Shown: positions 8,236 to 17,980, numbered from the stretch's first letter. The stretch is 64,000 bases of DNA from Bacteroides fragilis NCTC 9343 (GCF_000025985.1 NC_003228.3:4340001-4404000), one strand, 5' to 3'. Numbers and translations: made by a program. Notes: generated by a model not told the origin, from the sequence alone.

Positions 8236-8984
8236 TTTAAATATTTAAAAAGAGATTTATTCAAATCTGACAATGAGTAATACAAACTTAACCAGATTGT
8301 TTTTTTCTGTTCCACTCTATAAATATGCCAAATCCATTTTATAACTCTCAATTTATTTGAAGAGACAGAACCTTTGCGTATTCTATACAACGCCAAACAA
8401 ATATTTGTATTTATAGCAATAAAACCTTCTTTGAGAATATCTAACCAAAGATTGTAGTCCTCATGTCCAATAAACTTAAAATAACGTTTCCCTATTTTTT
8501 GCGTATCATAAACCACAGTTAAACATCCTAACTCATTTCCACACAATAAAGATTTATAATGATGATAGGGATCTGATTTAACGATTCTTCCCGTACGATT
8601 TCCTTCTTCAGATATTTTCTCATAATCAGAATAGACAATTGCAACATTATCATTAATAAATAAAGGAAGTTGAGTAGACAATTTATTAGGAAGCCAAATA
8701 TCATCGCTATCTAAAAATGCTATAAAACGTCCTTTTGCAGCTTGTATCCCGACGTTACGAGGAAGAGTTGGTCCCCCAGAAGGATGCTCTGTTTTCAAAT
8801 AATAAATTCGAGAATCCGTATCCATAAATTCCATTATAATTTTCACAGAATCATCATTTGAACAGTCATCAATTATCAACAACTCCCAGTTAACATAGCT
8901 CTGTGCTATGACAGATCGGATCGTTTCTCGTATAGTAGCCGCAGAATTATAACAGGGAGTAATAATAGAAACAAGTTCATTCAT
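8232..8984 (-). CDS. Glycosyltransferase family 2
   Basis: A 250-residue GT-A fold enzyme. VSIITPCYNSAATIRETI opens the nucleotide-binding domain, with IIDDCSNDDS following and the DxD-type motif FLDSDDIW around residue 90-97. It should transfer one sugar of the capsule repeat unit on the cytoplasmic face. Its stop and the epimerase start overlap (ATGA), and the 3' end is AT-rich. Donor and acceptor cannot be inferred. Confidence 0.87.
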   Translation of the reverse strand: MNELVSIITPCYNSAATIRETIRSVIAQSYVNWELLIIDDCSNDDSVKIIMEFMDTDSRIYYLKTEHPSGGPTLPRNVGIQAAKGRFIAFLDSDDIWLPNKLSTQLPLFINDNVAIVYSDYEKISEEGNRTGRIVKSDPYHHYKSLLCGNELGCLTVVYDTQKIGKRYFKFIGHEDYNLWLDILKEGFIAINTNICLALYRIRKGSVSSNKLRVIKWIWHIYRVEQKKTIWLSLYYSLSDLNKSLFKYLK

Positions 8985-9028
8985 TATTCAACAATATTAA
9001 ACAAAAACACAAGACAGACAAAACTTTA

Positions 9029-9862
9029 CTAAAAAAAAGCTGTATTACGTGACAGTTTTATGGCCCCTTTAATGGACCCTGGAATTCTAGAAGCAAAAAG
9101 TAAGAAATTATACGAGAAAGGAGAAGACAAATAAATAGATACATATGCTTTTATTAGCATAAAAGTATCCCAACACAATTGTCCTCGTTTAAGAGGTCTT
9201 CTTGAAGCAGAGCCAGCTCTCTCTCTCACATAATAAGTAGTATATTCTTTCGTAAAACGAAATCCTCCAATCAAATCCGATATTTCGGTCATAAAAAGCG
9301 CATCCTCTCCATTTTTAAATCGTGGATTAAACCTTCTATTTCCAATAATATCTCGATGTATCAATTTAGCGACAGGAAATGCTAATATAGCTCGATTTCT
9401 AAACAAAGAATACTGACACTCTCTTTGTTGAATAATTCGGCAAGCAAAAAAATTATCCTCCTTCTCTTCTATCGTTTTTCTAAATGTATGCACATTACTA
9501 ACTCCAACTATATTCCGAGAAGATATTTTACACAATTCTTCAAGGTAATCAGAAGAGACAATATCATCATCATCAACGAAACCAATATATTGCCCTTTTG
9601 CAGCATCAATGCCAAGATTCCTCGCATTAGATACGCCTGCTTGATCAGTTTTTATCAACCTACAATACAAGCCAGCTGGTTTATAAGCAAATATATCTAA
9701 TATCATATCCGTGTACTGTGTGTCAATATCACCATTCAATACAACTATCACTTCATATAAATAGTGAAACATCGTTTGGTTAAATAACGAAAAAAGACAC
9801 TCCTCAAAATAAGTTTTTTGAGGTTTAAATGTGGGAACAATAATAGATAAAAGCATTGTCAT
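9029..9862 (-). CDS. Glycosyltransferase family 2
   Basis: A 277-residue GT2 enzyme: LSIIVPTFKPQKTYFEE at the N-terminus and the metal-binding motif GFVDDDDIVSSDY around residue 90-103. The ED-like acceptor-side motif NGEDALFMTEI is present near residue 190. Two ATGs (9862 and 9856) are possible starts; the second gives the family-like MLLSIIVP. It lies 28 bases downstream of the polymerase gene in the same operon. Confidence 0.85.
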   Translation of the reverse strand: MTMLLSIIVPTFKPQKTYFEECLFSLFNQTMFHYLYEVIVVLNGDIDTQYTDMILDIFAYKPAGLYCRLIKTDQAGVSNARNLGIDAAKGQYIGFVDDDDIVSSDYLEELCKISSRNIVGVSNVHTFRKTIEEKEDNFFACRIIQQRECQYSLFRNRAILAFPVAKLIHRDIIGNRRFNPRFKNGEDALFMTEISDLIGGFRFTKEYTTYYVRERAGSASRRPLKRGQLCWDTFMLIKAYVSIYLSSPFSYNFLLFASRIPGSIKGAIKLSRNTAFF

Positions 9863-9890
9863 TAGATTATAGATGCTCAGTAATCTAATT

Positions 9891-10976
9891 CTAAATCAAC
9901 CACGACCTATAAGGCAGATAAACATCCTTCCCTATATTTATATATCTAAAGAAAAAATAGATTACCATCAAATTCAATATAAAAAGCACCATCATTCTAT
10001 TCTTAACAGAAAAGAACAGAAACAATTGCGAGATAATAAAAATTGTCGACAGTTGAAATATGAGTACAGTCCTCTGCTGAAATACATACGTTTGGAAAAA
10101 GGCATAATAACAAATAATACTCAATACAAACAGATTAAAAACCAGATTAAATGAGATGTTTTTTTGCTCCAATTTTTCCCGAAGCCTCAAACACATTAAA
10201 AGTAATATAAATTTTTCAGCAACTGCTATATTTATCTTACCAGTCATACCGCCCCACACGTCTGATTCCGTATAGCTTGTTAAACTGCTCTGTATAAAAG
10301 GAGGAAAAAAACTAAGAATAGCTCCCATCCAGTCAAAGAAAGACAATAGTACAGAAATAAATACAACTGTACACAAAAAAATGTTACTATATCTTCTGTT
10401 AATAACAAAATACAGAGGAAGAACTATTAATAAACTCGAATGAAAAAGAGAGGATAATATATTGATTAATAAATACTTTATTATTTTTTTATCTTCTATA
10501 TATTTTAAAGAATAAAAGAAGATAGATATAGCTATTCCTTGTCTGACAAACATCATATTAAACTGCATATACCCATAACGCATATAAAGTAATACAGCTA
10601 AAAAAGGAAGTAGTGTATACCTTTTTTGAAATACAAAAAATAAGGAAATAACAACTATTGACGATAATAAAAAGACTTCATTTATACTCCCACCAAAAGA
10701 TTTAATTACACTATTAAATAGAATGTAACCAGGTTCCATTCTGAACAAAAGAAACATACCGTTATCATTCCATAAATCGCTTACTAGTGGAATTTTATCA
10801 AACACCTTTGTATATTCGCCCCAATCATCACCTGTTTCAAATCGTGTTCCAACAAATAATATTAGAATAAAGGAAAGAAAAAATAATAATATTTTCTTTT
10901 TAAAAACATTTAAATTAGAAAAATCAAAAACACTGAAAAACACAACTAATAATATAATGAAAGCGTAAGGTATCAT
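9891..10976 (-). CDS. EpsG-type O-antigen/capsule polymerase (Wzy role)
   Basis: A 361-residue protein made mostly of hydrophobic helices. The N-terminal loop VGTRFETGDDWGEYTKVFDK resembles the periplasmic loop of EpsG-family polymerases, which usually carry an R-x-G-x-D motif there. It is the only Wzy candidate in the operon, so it probably joins undecaprenyl-linked repeat units in the periplasm. Overlaps the upstream glycosyltransferase gene (ATGA). The gene is extremely AT-rich: 10861-10920 has only 7 G/C in 60 bases. Confidence 0.8.
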   Translation of the reverse strand: MIPYAFIILLVVFFSVFDFSNLNVFKKKILLFFLSFILILFVGTRFETGDDWGEYTKVFDKIPLVSDLWNDNGMFLLFRMEPGYILFNSVIKSFGGSINEVFLLSSIVVISLFFVFQKRYTLLPFLAVLLYMRYGYMQFNMMFVRQGIAISIFFYSLKYIEDKKIIKYLLINILSSLFHSSLLIVLPLYFVINRRYSNIFLCTVVFISVLLSFFDWMGAILSFFPPFIQSSLTSYTESDVWGGMTGKINIAVAEKFILLLMCLRLREKLEQKNISFNLVFNLFVLSIICYYAFFQTYVFQQRTVLIFQLSTIFIISQLFLFFSVKNRMMVLFILNLMVIYFFFRYINIGKDVYLPYRSWLI

Positions 10977-11959
10977 TTCTTTATCTGAATCTTATAATAC
11001 AAGAATTTAAAAAGATACATAATAAAATAGAAGCCTCTGCTCTCTGAGTACCATCTCGACAAACTCAACCCTCTTTTATTCACTAAGAAAGCAATATATT
11101 TATAATTGCTAGCCCCTCTATAATGAGACAATATTTTTGTAAGGTGAGCATTTATTTCTGATGGTCTTATTGTTAAAGCTTGATTTCTAAATCTATTATT
11201 ATCCGAAATGATGAAATGCAAATACAACTCTTTTTCCGTATAATCTATCCCTTTATTTCTAAAAATATCTTTATAAATTGACTTGTGAACATCAAAACGC
11301 GACTGAAAATTTTTATTTGCTTGTCTAGTGACACTTGATTCTAATATTCTATATTTCAATAATACTTCCCTAATATTAGAAATCTTAGTATATTTAACTG
11401 CCTGACACCAAATAGCATAGTCCTCTGCATGCAAATATCGGTCATCATAACGTAACTTATATTTATCTACAATAGATTTACGGATAATAACGGATGGATG
11501 AGCTAAACAAGTAGAAAATAATAGAAAAGCTTCATTCACATTGACATTACTTGGGAATCTTTGTACTTTCCGCTTTATTGTATCACCAAAGATCTCAATA
11601 TAAGAGCCACAAACCCCAACTTCAGGCTCTCTCTCCATAAACTCGACTTGTTTTTCAATTCTATTTGGCAAACTGATGTCATCAGCGTCCATTCTAACGA
11701 TATATTTACCAATAGATTCCAGTAATCCCCTATTTAATGAATAAACAAGACCCTTATTTTCTTGATTATTTAGGACTTTAATTCTTTCATCATCATATAA
11801 TTCCAATATCTCCGAAAAATTATCCGAGGAGCCATCATTTATTATAATGAATTCAAAATTCTTATAACTTTGACTAAGTATACTATTGATAGCGTCTTTT
11901 AAAAACTCCCCTCCATTATATACCGACATTACAACTGAGACAAAAGGATTACTATTCAT
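10973..11959 (-). CDS. Glycosyltransferase family 2
   Basis: Start chosen at 11959 (MNSNPFVSVVMSVYNGG), because it forms an ATGA overlap with the GT11 stop; an in-frame ATG four codons earlier is less likely. The 328-residue product shows the GT2 hallmarks VVMSVYNGGEFLKDAI, IINDGSSDNF and the DxD motif VRMDADDISLP around residue 87-97, followed by LAHPSVIIRK and HAEDYAIWCQ. A capsule sugar transferase of unknown specificity. Confidence 0.88.
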   Translation of the reverse strand: MNSNPFVSVVMSVYNGGEFLKDAINSILSQSYKNFEFIIINDGSSDNFSEILELYDDERIKVLNNQENKGLVYSLNRGLLESIGKYIVRMDADDISLPNRIEKQVEFMEREPEVGVCGSYIEIFGDTIKRKVQRFPSNVNVNEAFLLFSTCLAHPSVIIRKSIVDKYKLRYDDRYLHAEDYAIWCQAVKYTKISNIREVLLKYRILESSVTRQANKNFQSRFDVHKSIYKDIFRNKGIDYTEKELYLHFIISDNNRFRNQALTIRPSEINAHLTKILSHYRGASNYKYIAFLVNKRGLSLSRWYSESRGFYFIMYLFKFLYYKIQIKK

Positions 11960-12807
11960 ACACAAATCCAATCAGAAGGAATAATATCACTTACTTGTAC
12001 TCTGTCATCATTAATCCACTTCCCAGGGGCAATAACAATCCTCTCGGGATTTGTGTTAAGCCAAGCTCCCCACCAACTAAAAGAACTGTTTGCTATTATA
12101 TTATGTTTGCAATAAGTCATTAAACACATATCCCAATACGATTCTTCTTTGTTATTCCAATCTATAATATGGCAATTAGGTATTTTTAGATGATCCTTAC
12201 ACCACACAGTATCATCTGAGAAAACAAAAAATTTTGGTTCTGAGACTTTGCTTTGAATTATATTTATGGCTTTATTATAATAAGCAGAAGTACAAATATT
12301 AGAATAAGCAGGATTATTAACATAGTCTCCTAATCGAACATGAAGGCTCACTGAATTTGAATTTTGCATTTGCTTCTTTATGAACTCATTCTTATCGCTT
12401 AAAACTTTAGAAAAATGAAACTGTCCACGAATAGCCGCTTCTATATTCGTAAAATATTTATAGCTTTGCCAATATCCTATATAATATTTATCACACGATA
12501 ATGATATAGCATTCTCATCAAAACACAAATATGGCTCTACATATTCTGTTTTTTTTCGTTTCAATAGTTTACGCAACACCCTTATCCATATTTCACTTCC
12601 CTGGTAAGACAATTTTATTCTTTCTCGGATGGACGCCTTTAGATATTCAACATGAAAAACTTTATCAAGTTCAAATCCATTGTGCGTATAAGCACCAAAC
12701 GAAGAAGTGTCTAATTTTACATTAACATACTTTTCCTTTAATGCTAAATAAAATGCAAACTGAAACATTTGGTTGCCTAATCCACCAATTATTTGTACTA
12801 TTTTCAT
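11956..12807 (-). CDS. Alpha-1,2-fucosyltransferase-like glycosyltransferase, family GT11
   Basis: Start set at 12807 (MKIVQIIGGLGNQMFQFAFY), the canonical GT11 N-terminus; six extra residues from an upstream ATG are unlikely. The 283-residue product keeps the GT11 motifs: GGLGNQMFQ, the GDP-binding HVRLGDYV (HxRxxD, about residue 150-157), FVFSDD and NSSFSWWGAWLN near the C-terminus. GT11 enzymes use GDP-fucose, mostly making Fuc-alpha-1,2-Gal. No GDP-fucose synthesis gene is in the window, so supply must be from elsewhere, for example the Bacteroides Fkp salvage pathway. Confidence 0.9.
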   Translation of the reverse strand: MKIVQIIGGLGNQMFQFAFYLALKEKYVNVKLDTSSFGAYTHNGFELDKVFHVEYLKASIRERIKLSYQGSEIWIRVLRKLLKRKKTEYVEPYLCFDENAISLSCDKYYIGYWQSYKYFTNIEAAIRGQFHFSKVLSDKNEFIKKQMQNSNSVSLHVRLGDYVNNPAYSNICTSAYYNKAINIIQSKVSEPKFFVFSDDTVWCKDHLKIPNCHIIDWNNKEESYWDMCLMTYCKHNIIANSSFSWWGAWLNTNPERIVIAPGKWINDDRVQVSDIIPSDWICV

Positions 12808-12858
12808 ACAACATCTAAAAAACAAATTAATCTAACATATAAAATGGCTCACATATAA

Positions 12859-13839
12859 CTAATAAAACAACCTGTATATTCTATTTCTAATTCTATCAAA
12901 AACACTAAGCCGCATAGGAGAAAGAAGTAATTTTTCCTTATCTAACTTAGCAGGTATTGAATCCAGTGTACTCGAAATTAAAGAAAACATATTATATTTA
13001 TCTAAAATTTTGTCTCGTGCATGACAAATATTCTCATATTGCTTCTCATAAACATTATTATCTATTATTTTTTTTATAGTCTGCTTACTTTCATCAAAAT
13101 TCCTAATATCAATCACAGCCATTTCTTCCTTTGAAAAAAAATCTCCAATATGTGGATCACCAAAATATATCGGATAGCATCCTGACAAGAAAGTATCAGC
13201 CAATTTCTCAGTCCAATAATACGGATATGAACAGTTTTCTATTACAATGGCATACTTATATTGTACCATCACTTCATATTTATAATCAACATTAGTAAAG
13301 CCAGAACCATATATATCAATCAAATCAGGCATTTCCTCTTGCAATTTCAACGCAAACTTAATGCGTTCAATATGCCCCTTAGATATTTTTTTATTAGAAG
13401 TAAATAAGCAGATTTTATTTTTCCTCTGTAATGTTGGTCTATTTTTCAAAAAATCATAATCTATTAATAACTCTTCTTTTTGTTTGTCATTATAGAAATT
13501 GTAATATAGCATCCAAGGTAATGCAGGATAAGATAAGCAGGCATTATCTCTTTTTAATACACTGGATTGGCACGTATAAACATGCCCAAATTGGTTTAAA
13601 TATTTACGAGGATAAAGCTTAACATATGGAGGTTCTCCTGTAAATAAACATATATTTTGCTTACAGCACATCAAACGAAGAGAATATTCAATGTCATCTA
13701 ATACCACAACATAATCGTATTCTTGCTCTGGTTCTTTAGTAGATATAATAAACTCGTAATTTCCCCAAATAGGAACTCTATTAGGGAACTGCCTTTCAAC
13801 AGGAATTTTGGTATTTATAGGAATGAATACTTTTTTCAT
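12859..13839 (-). CDS. GT10-family (alpha-1,3/4-fucosyltransferase-like) glycosyltransferase
   Basis: A 326-residue protein whose C-terminal half has the GT10 signature: YKYAIVIENCSYPYYWTEK, then LADTFLSGCYPIYFGDP, matching the family pattern FxxxxENs-x-YxTEKl-x-d-A-l-x-G-x-vPVxxG. The N-terminal half is variable, as usual. GT10 members transfer fucose (sometimes other 6-deoxysugars) from GDP-fucose. Next to the GT11 gene it suggests a difucosylated, Lewis-like decoration, but specificity is inference. Gene is AT-rich. Confidence 0.82.
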   Translation of the reverse strand: MKKVFIPINTKIPVERQFPNRVPIWGNYEFIISTKEPEQEYDYVVVLDDIEYSLRLMCCKQNICLFTGEPPYVKLYPRKYLNQFGHVYTCQSSVLKRDNACLSYPALPWMLYYNFYNDKQKEELLIDYDFLKNRPTLQRKNKICLFTSNKKISKGHIERIKFALKLQEEMPDLIDIYGSGFTNVDYKYEVMVQYKYAIVIENCSYPYYWTEKLADTFLSGCYPIYFGDPHIGDFFSKEEMAVIDIRNFDESKQTIKKIIDNNVYEKQYENICHARDKILDKYNMFSLISSTLDSIPAKLDKEKLLLSPMRLSVFDRIRNRIYRLFY

Positions 13840-13874
13840 ATAGAATCACTTATTACAACAAACAATTTCAACGC

Positions 13875-14552
13875 TCAATAGAATAAATCTTCCTTTCTCT
13901 TACGATACTCTATTTTATATTTATCCATATCAAATCCAACTAAATTTTGTAGATAGTCTTTTTTTTCTTTTATCAAGTCATCATCCCAATCCCACCACTT
14001 GATTTCCAACAACTTTTCTCTTACTTCAAACGGAAACCTCCATTTTATAAATTTAGCAGGATTTCCACCTACTATAGCATATGGTGGAATAGATTTAGTA
14101 ACGACACTTCCTGCTGCAATTACAGCACCATCACCAACCTCTACGCCTCGCAAGATTGTGACGTTAGTACCAACCCATACATCATTACCAATTTTAACCC
14201 AATAATCTTCGAAAGAACTGATCCCTGGTGGCATTATGTGATCATTATCTTTATAAACGAAATCGCAAATTAAAAAATTAGTATGTATATGATCTCTTAT
14301 TCCTATTTTAGCCCAAGAAGAAATATTTGTAAAATTACCGACAAGAGTATCTATAATTTCGGCATAGCCTCCAATACCACTATGTTTACCCCATTTAGTA
14401 TTTATAATGCAAATATTATTACCTCCATAAAAATAATTAGATGAGTCAAAAGAGTTTTTATTTTTTCTCAACTTAAATCTAATACTTGCTCTATATAAAA
14501 CAAGCAAAATTAGATTTATACACTTCTTAATATTTAGCAATATCTTCGACAT
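13875..14552 (-). CDS. Left-handed beta-helix acyltransferase (CatB/LbH type)
   Basis: Start preferred at 14552 (MSKILLNIKKCINL), which overlaps the upstream gene by 26 bases; the earlier ATG at 14588 adds 12 residues. The 225-residue product has hexapeptide repeats (VWVGTNVTILRGVEVGDGAV, AAGSVVTKSIPPYAIVGG) and the DHIHTNFLICDF loop of xenobiotic/sugar O-acetyltransferases. It likely acetylates a capsule sugar using acetyl-CoA, in the cytoplasm. An N-terminal hydrophobic stretch may help membrane association. Confidence 0.84.
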   Translation of the reverse strand: MSKILLNIKKCINLILLVLYRASIRFKLRKNKNSFDSSNYFYGGNNICIINTKWGKHSGIGGYAEIIDTLVGNFTNISSWAKIGIRDHIHTNFLICDFVYKDNDHIMPPGISSFEDYWVKIGNDVWVGTNVTILRGVEVGDGAVIAAGSVVTKSIPPYAIVGGNPAKFIKWRFPFEVREKLLEIKWWDWDDDLIKEKKDYLQNLVGFDMDKYKIEYRKRKEDLFY

Positions 14553-15378
14553 AGTTTTCTTTATTAATATCAATGGAATACATGCCATATAATTTAATCG
14601 TATTTTCTATCCAGTTATCACAGTATGGTGCATCATTTGGTGACTTATCCTTTAAAAAAGAAACACAACTATTATTATTAAAAACTATATTAGCTTTTTC
14701 TCTTACTCTCTTTGACCATTCAACGTCCTCTCCTTCACCCCATCTTAATTTCTCATCAAGCAGATTGTTAATAAAAAAATCTTTCTTCACTACAAAATAG
14801 GTACCACTAATATATTGATATTTTTTACACTGAATCTTATATGGCAATAGAGCTGGCCCTATGTTAGGATAATCATAGACTAACCAATCCCTGGTTCTAT
14901 TCCCATTTTTCAATGTGATTCTATTCATGCAAATGTCAAAATCTCGACCAAACTCTTCAAAACCTACTTTCCAGCCCCTATTTAGCGACACATAATCATG
15001 CATTATCACCAGTTTATTATAAATAGCAGCTTTAGCACCTATGTTCTTTTTAATTGTTATCCAACCGGCTAAAAATGGAAGGCTATAATATGATATATAC
15101 TTAATTTTATTATTTAATTGAGGATAATCTCTATTTTGACCAATAACAATAATCTCATAGCGATCCTCACCAAATTCGTCTAAAATACTTTTAATAGTAA
15201 AATTCAGCATTTCTTTACTCTTTCCATCTGTTATAATTATGAATGACCACCCTTCATGATATAAATCATTTTCCATACGAGAGTTTATATTACATCGGCG
15301 TTCGATATAGTCTAAGAAATACCTTATAAAAACAGTATGTTGAATAATGTTCTTTAAAAAACTACCTAGTATTTTCAT
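14527..15378 (-). CDS. Putative glycosyltransferase (GT2-like, divergent)
   Basis: A 283-residue protein with a GT-A-like arrangement: WSFIIITDGKSKEMLNFTIK, then YEIIVIGQNRDYP, then HDYVSLNRGWK where GT2 enzymes carry DxD, and WGEGEDVEWSKRV as a C-terminal E-D motif. The HDY replacement means metal binding may differ. It overlaps the flippase stop (ATGA) upstream and the acetyltransferase downstream. Assignment to a glycosyltransferase is firm at fold level, weaker for activity. Confidence 0.68.
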   Translation of the reverse strand: MKILGSFLKNIIQHTVFIRYFLDYIERRCNINSRMENDLYHEGWSFIIITDGKSKEMLNFTIKSILDEFGEDRYEIIVIGQNRDYPQLNNKIKYISYYSLPFLAGWITIKKNIGAKAAIYNKLVIMHDYVSLNRGWKVGFEEFGRDFDICMNRITLKNGNRTRDWLVYDYPNIGPALLPYKIQCKKYQYISGTYFVVKKDFFINNLLDEKLRWGEGEDVEWSKRVREKANIVFNNNSCVSFLKDKSPNDAPYCDNWIENTIKLYGMYSIDINKENYVEDIAKY

Positions 15379-16907
15379 CGATGATTATTTAAATTATTTA
15401 TAATGACATTTTTACTTCTATTAAAATAAAACAGCATACGTTGAAACTCCTCTGTTTTCCGGTATATAATATAATTCATCACGCTAATCACAGAAATACA
15501 AACAAATAATTTAGCAATAAAAAAAATTATACCATTCCCCAAAAAAGAACAAATTACAAATGTTATAAAATAGCCAACAAGCAAAACAACAATTCTCAAC
15601 AACTGCCTTTTTATATATCCGGTAGATATATTACCAAAATATTCTTCTTTCAGAACTTTATAACGACCAATCCAAAACCCCAACATACCTATAATAGTTC
15701 CAATATATACCCCAGCTATACCATAGCTATTAACTAACATAATCGATACAAATAAGCTTAACAACGCACCTCCCAAATTGTAAAATCTATCAATTTCAAA
15801 TCTGCCAAAAACCTCCCTATAACACGAAACAAAATGAGAGGCAAAACCAATATACAATTTCATAGATATCAATATTACAATGAAAAGGGACAATACGTAT
15901 TTCTCGCCTATCCAAATGGATATAAAAGGATTTATTAAATTTGCAAAACAAATAGAAACTGTTGATCCAATAATAAAAGAAAGTAATTCAAACATTCTGA
16001 ATAGTTTAAATCCTTCCGCTTTATCTTCAGAATACACATAGTTTCCTATGCTGCCTTGCAAAGGTGAAAATATCTTTGAGAACGCAGCGGCAATAGCTTC
16101 TGATATCAATGTATAATTTGCTAACATTGCGACAGACTTTACCCCTAACGATGAAGATAAAACCAAACTATTAGTACTGCCAAAAATTGTACCAGCTATT
16201 TTAGACATATATACATTTTTCATATCCATGAAAAAATTTCTCTCTCTAAAATCAGGAATACTAACCTTGACTTCTTTTGAGTATGGATATTTCGTATAAG
16301 ACATTCTAGCTATAATGATATTGGCAACAAATACAGAAATAGTCTGAATAATCAAATATGCGATATAGCTTTGAGTAGCAATAATTACAATAAACCAACT
16401 CAAATATTTAAAATAATTAGTTATTGTATCAATTTTAGTACATACATACTCACATTGATCAACTTTAAATAAAAGCCTTCTATAAGAGAAGCAATAAGAA
16501 CCAACCATAGCTATTCCTCTAATAAGATATATTACTATAATATAGTTCCAATCAAACCCTTTGGACTTAATTAAAATGGGCAACAATGGGATTAAAAAGA
16601 TGCTAATTATCCCCATAGCAACAGCTATGAATAGATACATCTTTTTGTACATTGACATTAAAACAGATACTTCCCTTCTATTATTCTCCGAAAAAGCTTT
16701 ATACAGTAAATATGATATTAGCGACCCTGTCCCTACATCTACCAGTGCCATCAGAGAAAACATATTCTCAAACACACTGTCAAGCCCCAAATATTCAATA
16801 TCTATATATTTTAAAAATACTTTTCGCAATATTAAGGACAAAATAAACAAAGAACCGTATGAAAAGACAGAGTAAAATATATTCTTTAAAGCTTTATTTG
16901 TCCTCAT
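15375..16907 (-). CDS. wzx: Oligosaccharide flippase, Wzx type
   Basis: A 510-residue polytopic protein of MATE/MVF-type length with about 12-14 hydrophobic helices. Typical for capsule Wzx flippases: an N-terminal RKVFLKYIDIEYLGLDSVF helix-loop, and LVLSSSLGVKSVAMLANYTL in the middle. It should flip the undecaprenyl-linked repeat unit to the periplasm for the EpsG-like polymerase. It is the only flippase in the locus. Strongly AT-rich, like the glycosyltransferase block that follows. Confidence 0.88.
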   Translation of the reverse strand: MRTNKALKNIFYSVFSYGSLFILSLILRKVFLKYIDIEYLGLDSVFENMFSLMALVDVGTGSLISYLLYKAFSENNRREVSVLMSMYKKMYLFIAVAMGIISIFLIPLLPILIKSKGFDWNYIIVIYLIRGIAMVGSYCFSYRRLLFKVDQCEYVCTKIDTITNYFKYLSWFIVIIATQSYIAYLIIQTISVFVANIIIARMSYTKYPYSKEVKVSIPDFRERNFFMDMKNVYMSKIAGTIFGSTNSLVLSSSLGVKSVAMLANYTLISEAIAAAFSKIFSPLQGSIGNYVYSEDKAEGFKLFRMFELLSFIIGSTVSICFANLINPFISIWIGEKYVLSLFIVILISMKLYIGFASHFVSCYREVFGRFEIDRFYNLGGALLSLFVSIMLVNSYGIAGVYIGTIIGMLGFWIGRYKVLKEEYFGNISTGYIKRQLLRIVVLLVGYFITFVICSFLGNGIIFFIAKLFVCISVISVMNYIIYRKTEEFQRMLFYFNRSKNVIINNLNNHR

Positions 16908-16926
16908 CTCAATTTATCACTGATAA

Positions 16927-17250
16927 TCACAGGCAGTATTTATCATCATTTGCTCCAGGTAATTTCACAACTACATTCTGTGTACCATTTTCTAGACACT
17001 CAAAATCAGTCGCCTCATTGGGCTCCATAACTACTATATCTCCTTTGGAGTATTCTATTCCGTTCATCTTCACCTTACCACTGACGATAACAGTTATTTC
17101 CGTAGCAATTTTATGATAATGCTTCTCTTCATAGTCACCTTTGTTATAAGACTTAACTGCTACTTCAACATCGTTCGTTCTTAAAAGAGTTGGTTCAAAA
17201 TTTCCTATAAACCAACCTTTTATCATATCCTCAAGTTTCGCTGTTTTCAT
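16927..17250 (-). CDS. Cupin-domain protein
   Basis: A 107-residue single cupin. The first cupin motif is visible as EKHYHKIATEITVIVSGK (His-x-His and Glu ligands), and the second as VVMEPNEATDFECLENGT where the usual histidine is lacking. Its start overlaps the stop of the nucleotidyltransferase before it, so it belongs to the five-gene cassette 16927-19958. Small cupins in sugar clusters can be isomerases or regulators of enzyme activity; neither can be chosen here. Confidence 0.72.
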   Translation of the reverse strand: MKTAKLEDMIKGWFIGNFEPTLLRTNDVEVAVKSYNKGDYEEKHYHKIATEITVIVSGKVKMNGIEYSKGDIVVMEPNEATDFECLENGTQNVVVKLPGANDDKYCL

Positions 17251-17978
17251 TTATTTCTCTGCACTAAATCAATATATACATTTAAGTCTGTTGGAGTGCC
17301 GATTCCATGCATTTGATTTATGTTTATATTAAATATTCCGAATTTAAGTCCCTCTTGTATTCCAAAATTGTAAACCGGTGCAACATAGAATTCATTTTTT
17401 ACACGTTCATTACGTATAATCATATCAATTGCATTTTTTACAAAAAAACCTCCTTTCGCAAAATAGTAGATACCGACAGTTGCAAATTCCGAAATAACAA
17501 CTTTCTCTCTTATCTCAGTTATTAAACCTTCACCATCTATTTTGGCATAAGACCATTTTGTATCATGATCTTTAAAACACAACACTGAACCATCTAAATT
17601 TCGATTCTCACTATCATTGATAAATTCAGCAATGTTCATATCCACTATCTGATCCGAATTAGCAATTAATAACGGAGTATTATTATCAATAAGTTTATGA
17701 GCATGAAGCACTGTACAGGCTGCTCCTTCCGTCAAATTATCTATTAACACAAATTCGACATTGTATTTTGATTTTATCCAGTTCACAGTTTCTTGTTCAT
17801 TCTCAAAATGCTCTTTACGAGTTAAAAGAATAAACCTAGCATCAGGCATATTCAAGTTATCCAAAACATGACAAATCATAGGCCTACCTAATACATCAAT
17901 GAATGGCTTTGGCTTTTTATAACCGGCTTGTGCGAAGCGACTACCCGCTCCGGCCATAGGAATCACAATATTAATCAT
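17247..17978 (-). CDS. Sugar-phosphate nucleotidyltransferase-like protein (intact active-site loop)
   Basis: A 243-residue NTP_transferase-fold protein. The nucleotide-binding loop VIPMAGAGSRFAQAGYKKPK is complete (GxGxR and the K of PKP), and IANSDQIVDM gives the metal-binding Asp around residue 108. The protein is a paralogue of the next gene upstream (17981-18697): NSDQ/NGDQ, SENRNLDG/RERNLDG, KWSYAKID/RWSYVCLD and ATVGIYYF/ATAGIYYY align. It should activate a sugar or polyol phosphate with NTP for the capsule; base and sugar are unknown. Confidence 0.78.
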   Translation of the reverse strand: MINIVIPMAGAGSRFAQAGYKKPKPFIDVLGRPMICHVLDNLNMPDARFILLTRKEHFENEQETVNWIKSKYNVEFVLIDNLTEGAACTVLHAHKLIDNNTPLLIANSDQIVDMNIAEFINDSENRNLDGSVLCFKDHDTKWSYAKIDGEGLITEIREKVVISEFATVGIYYFAKGGFFVKNAIDMIIRNERVKNEFYVAPVYNFGIQEGLKFGIFNININQMHGIGTPTDLNVYIDLVQRNK

Positions 17979-17980
17979 CT

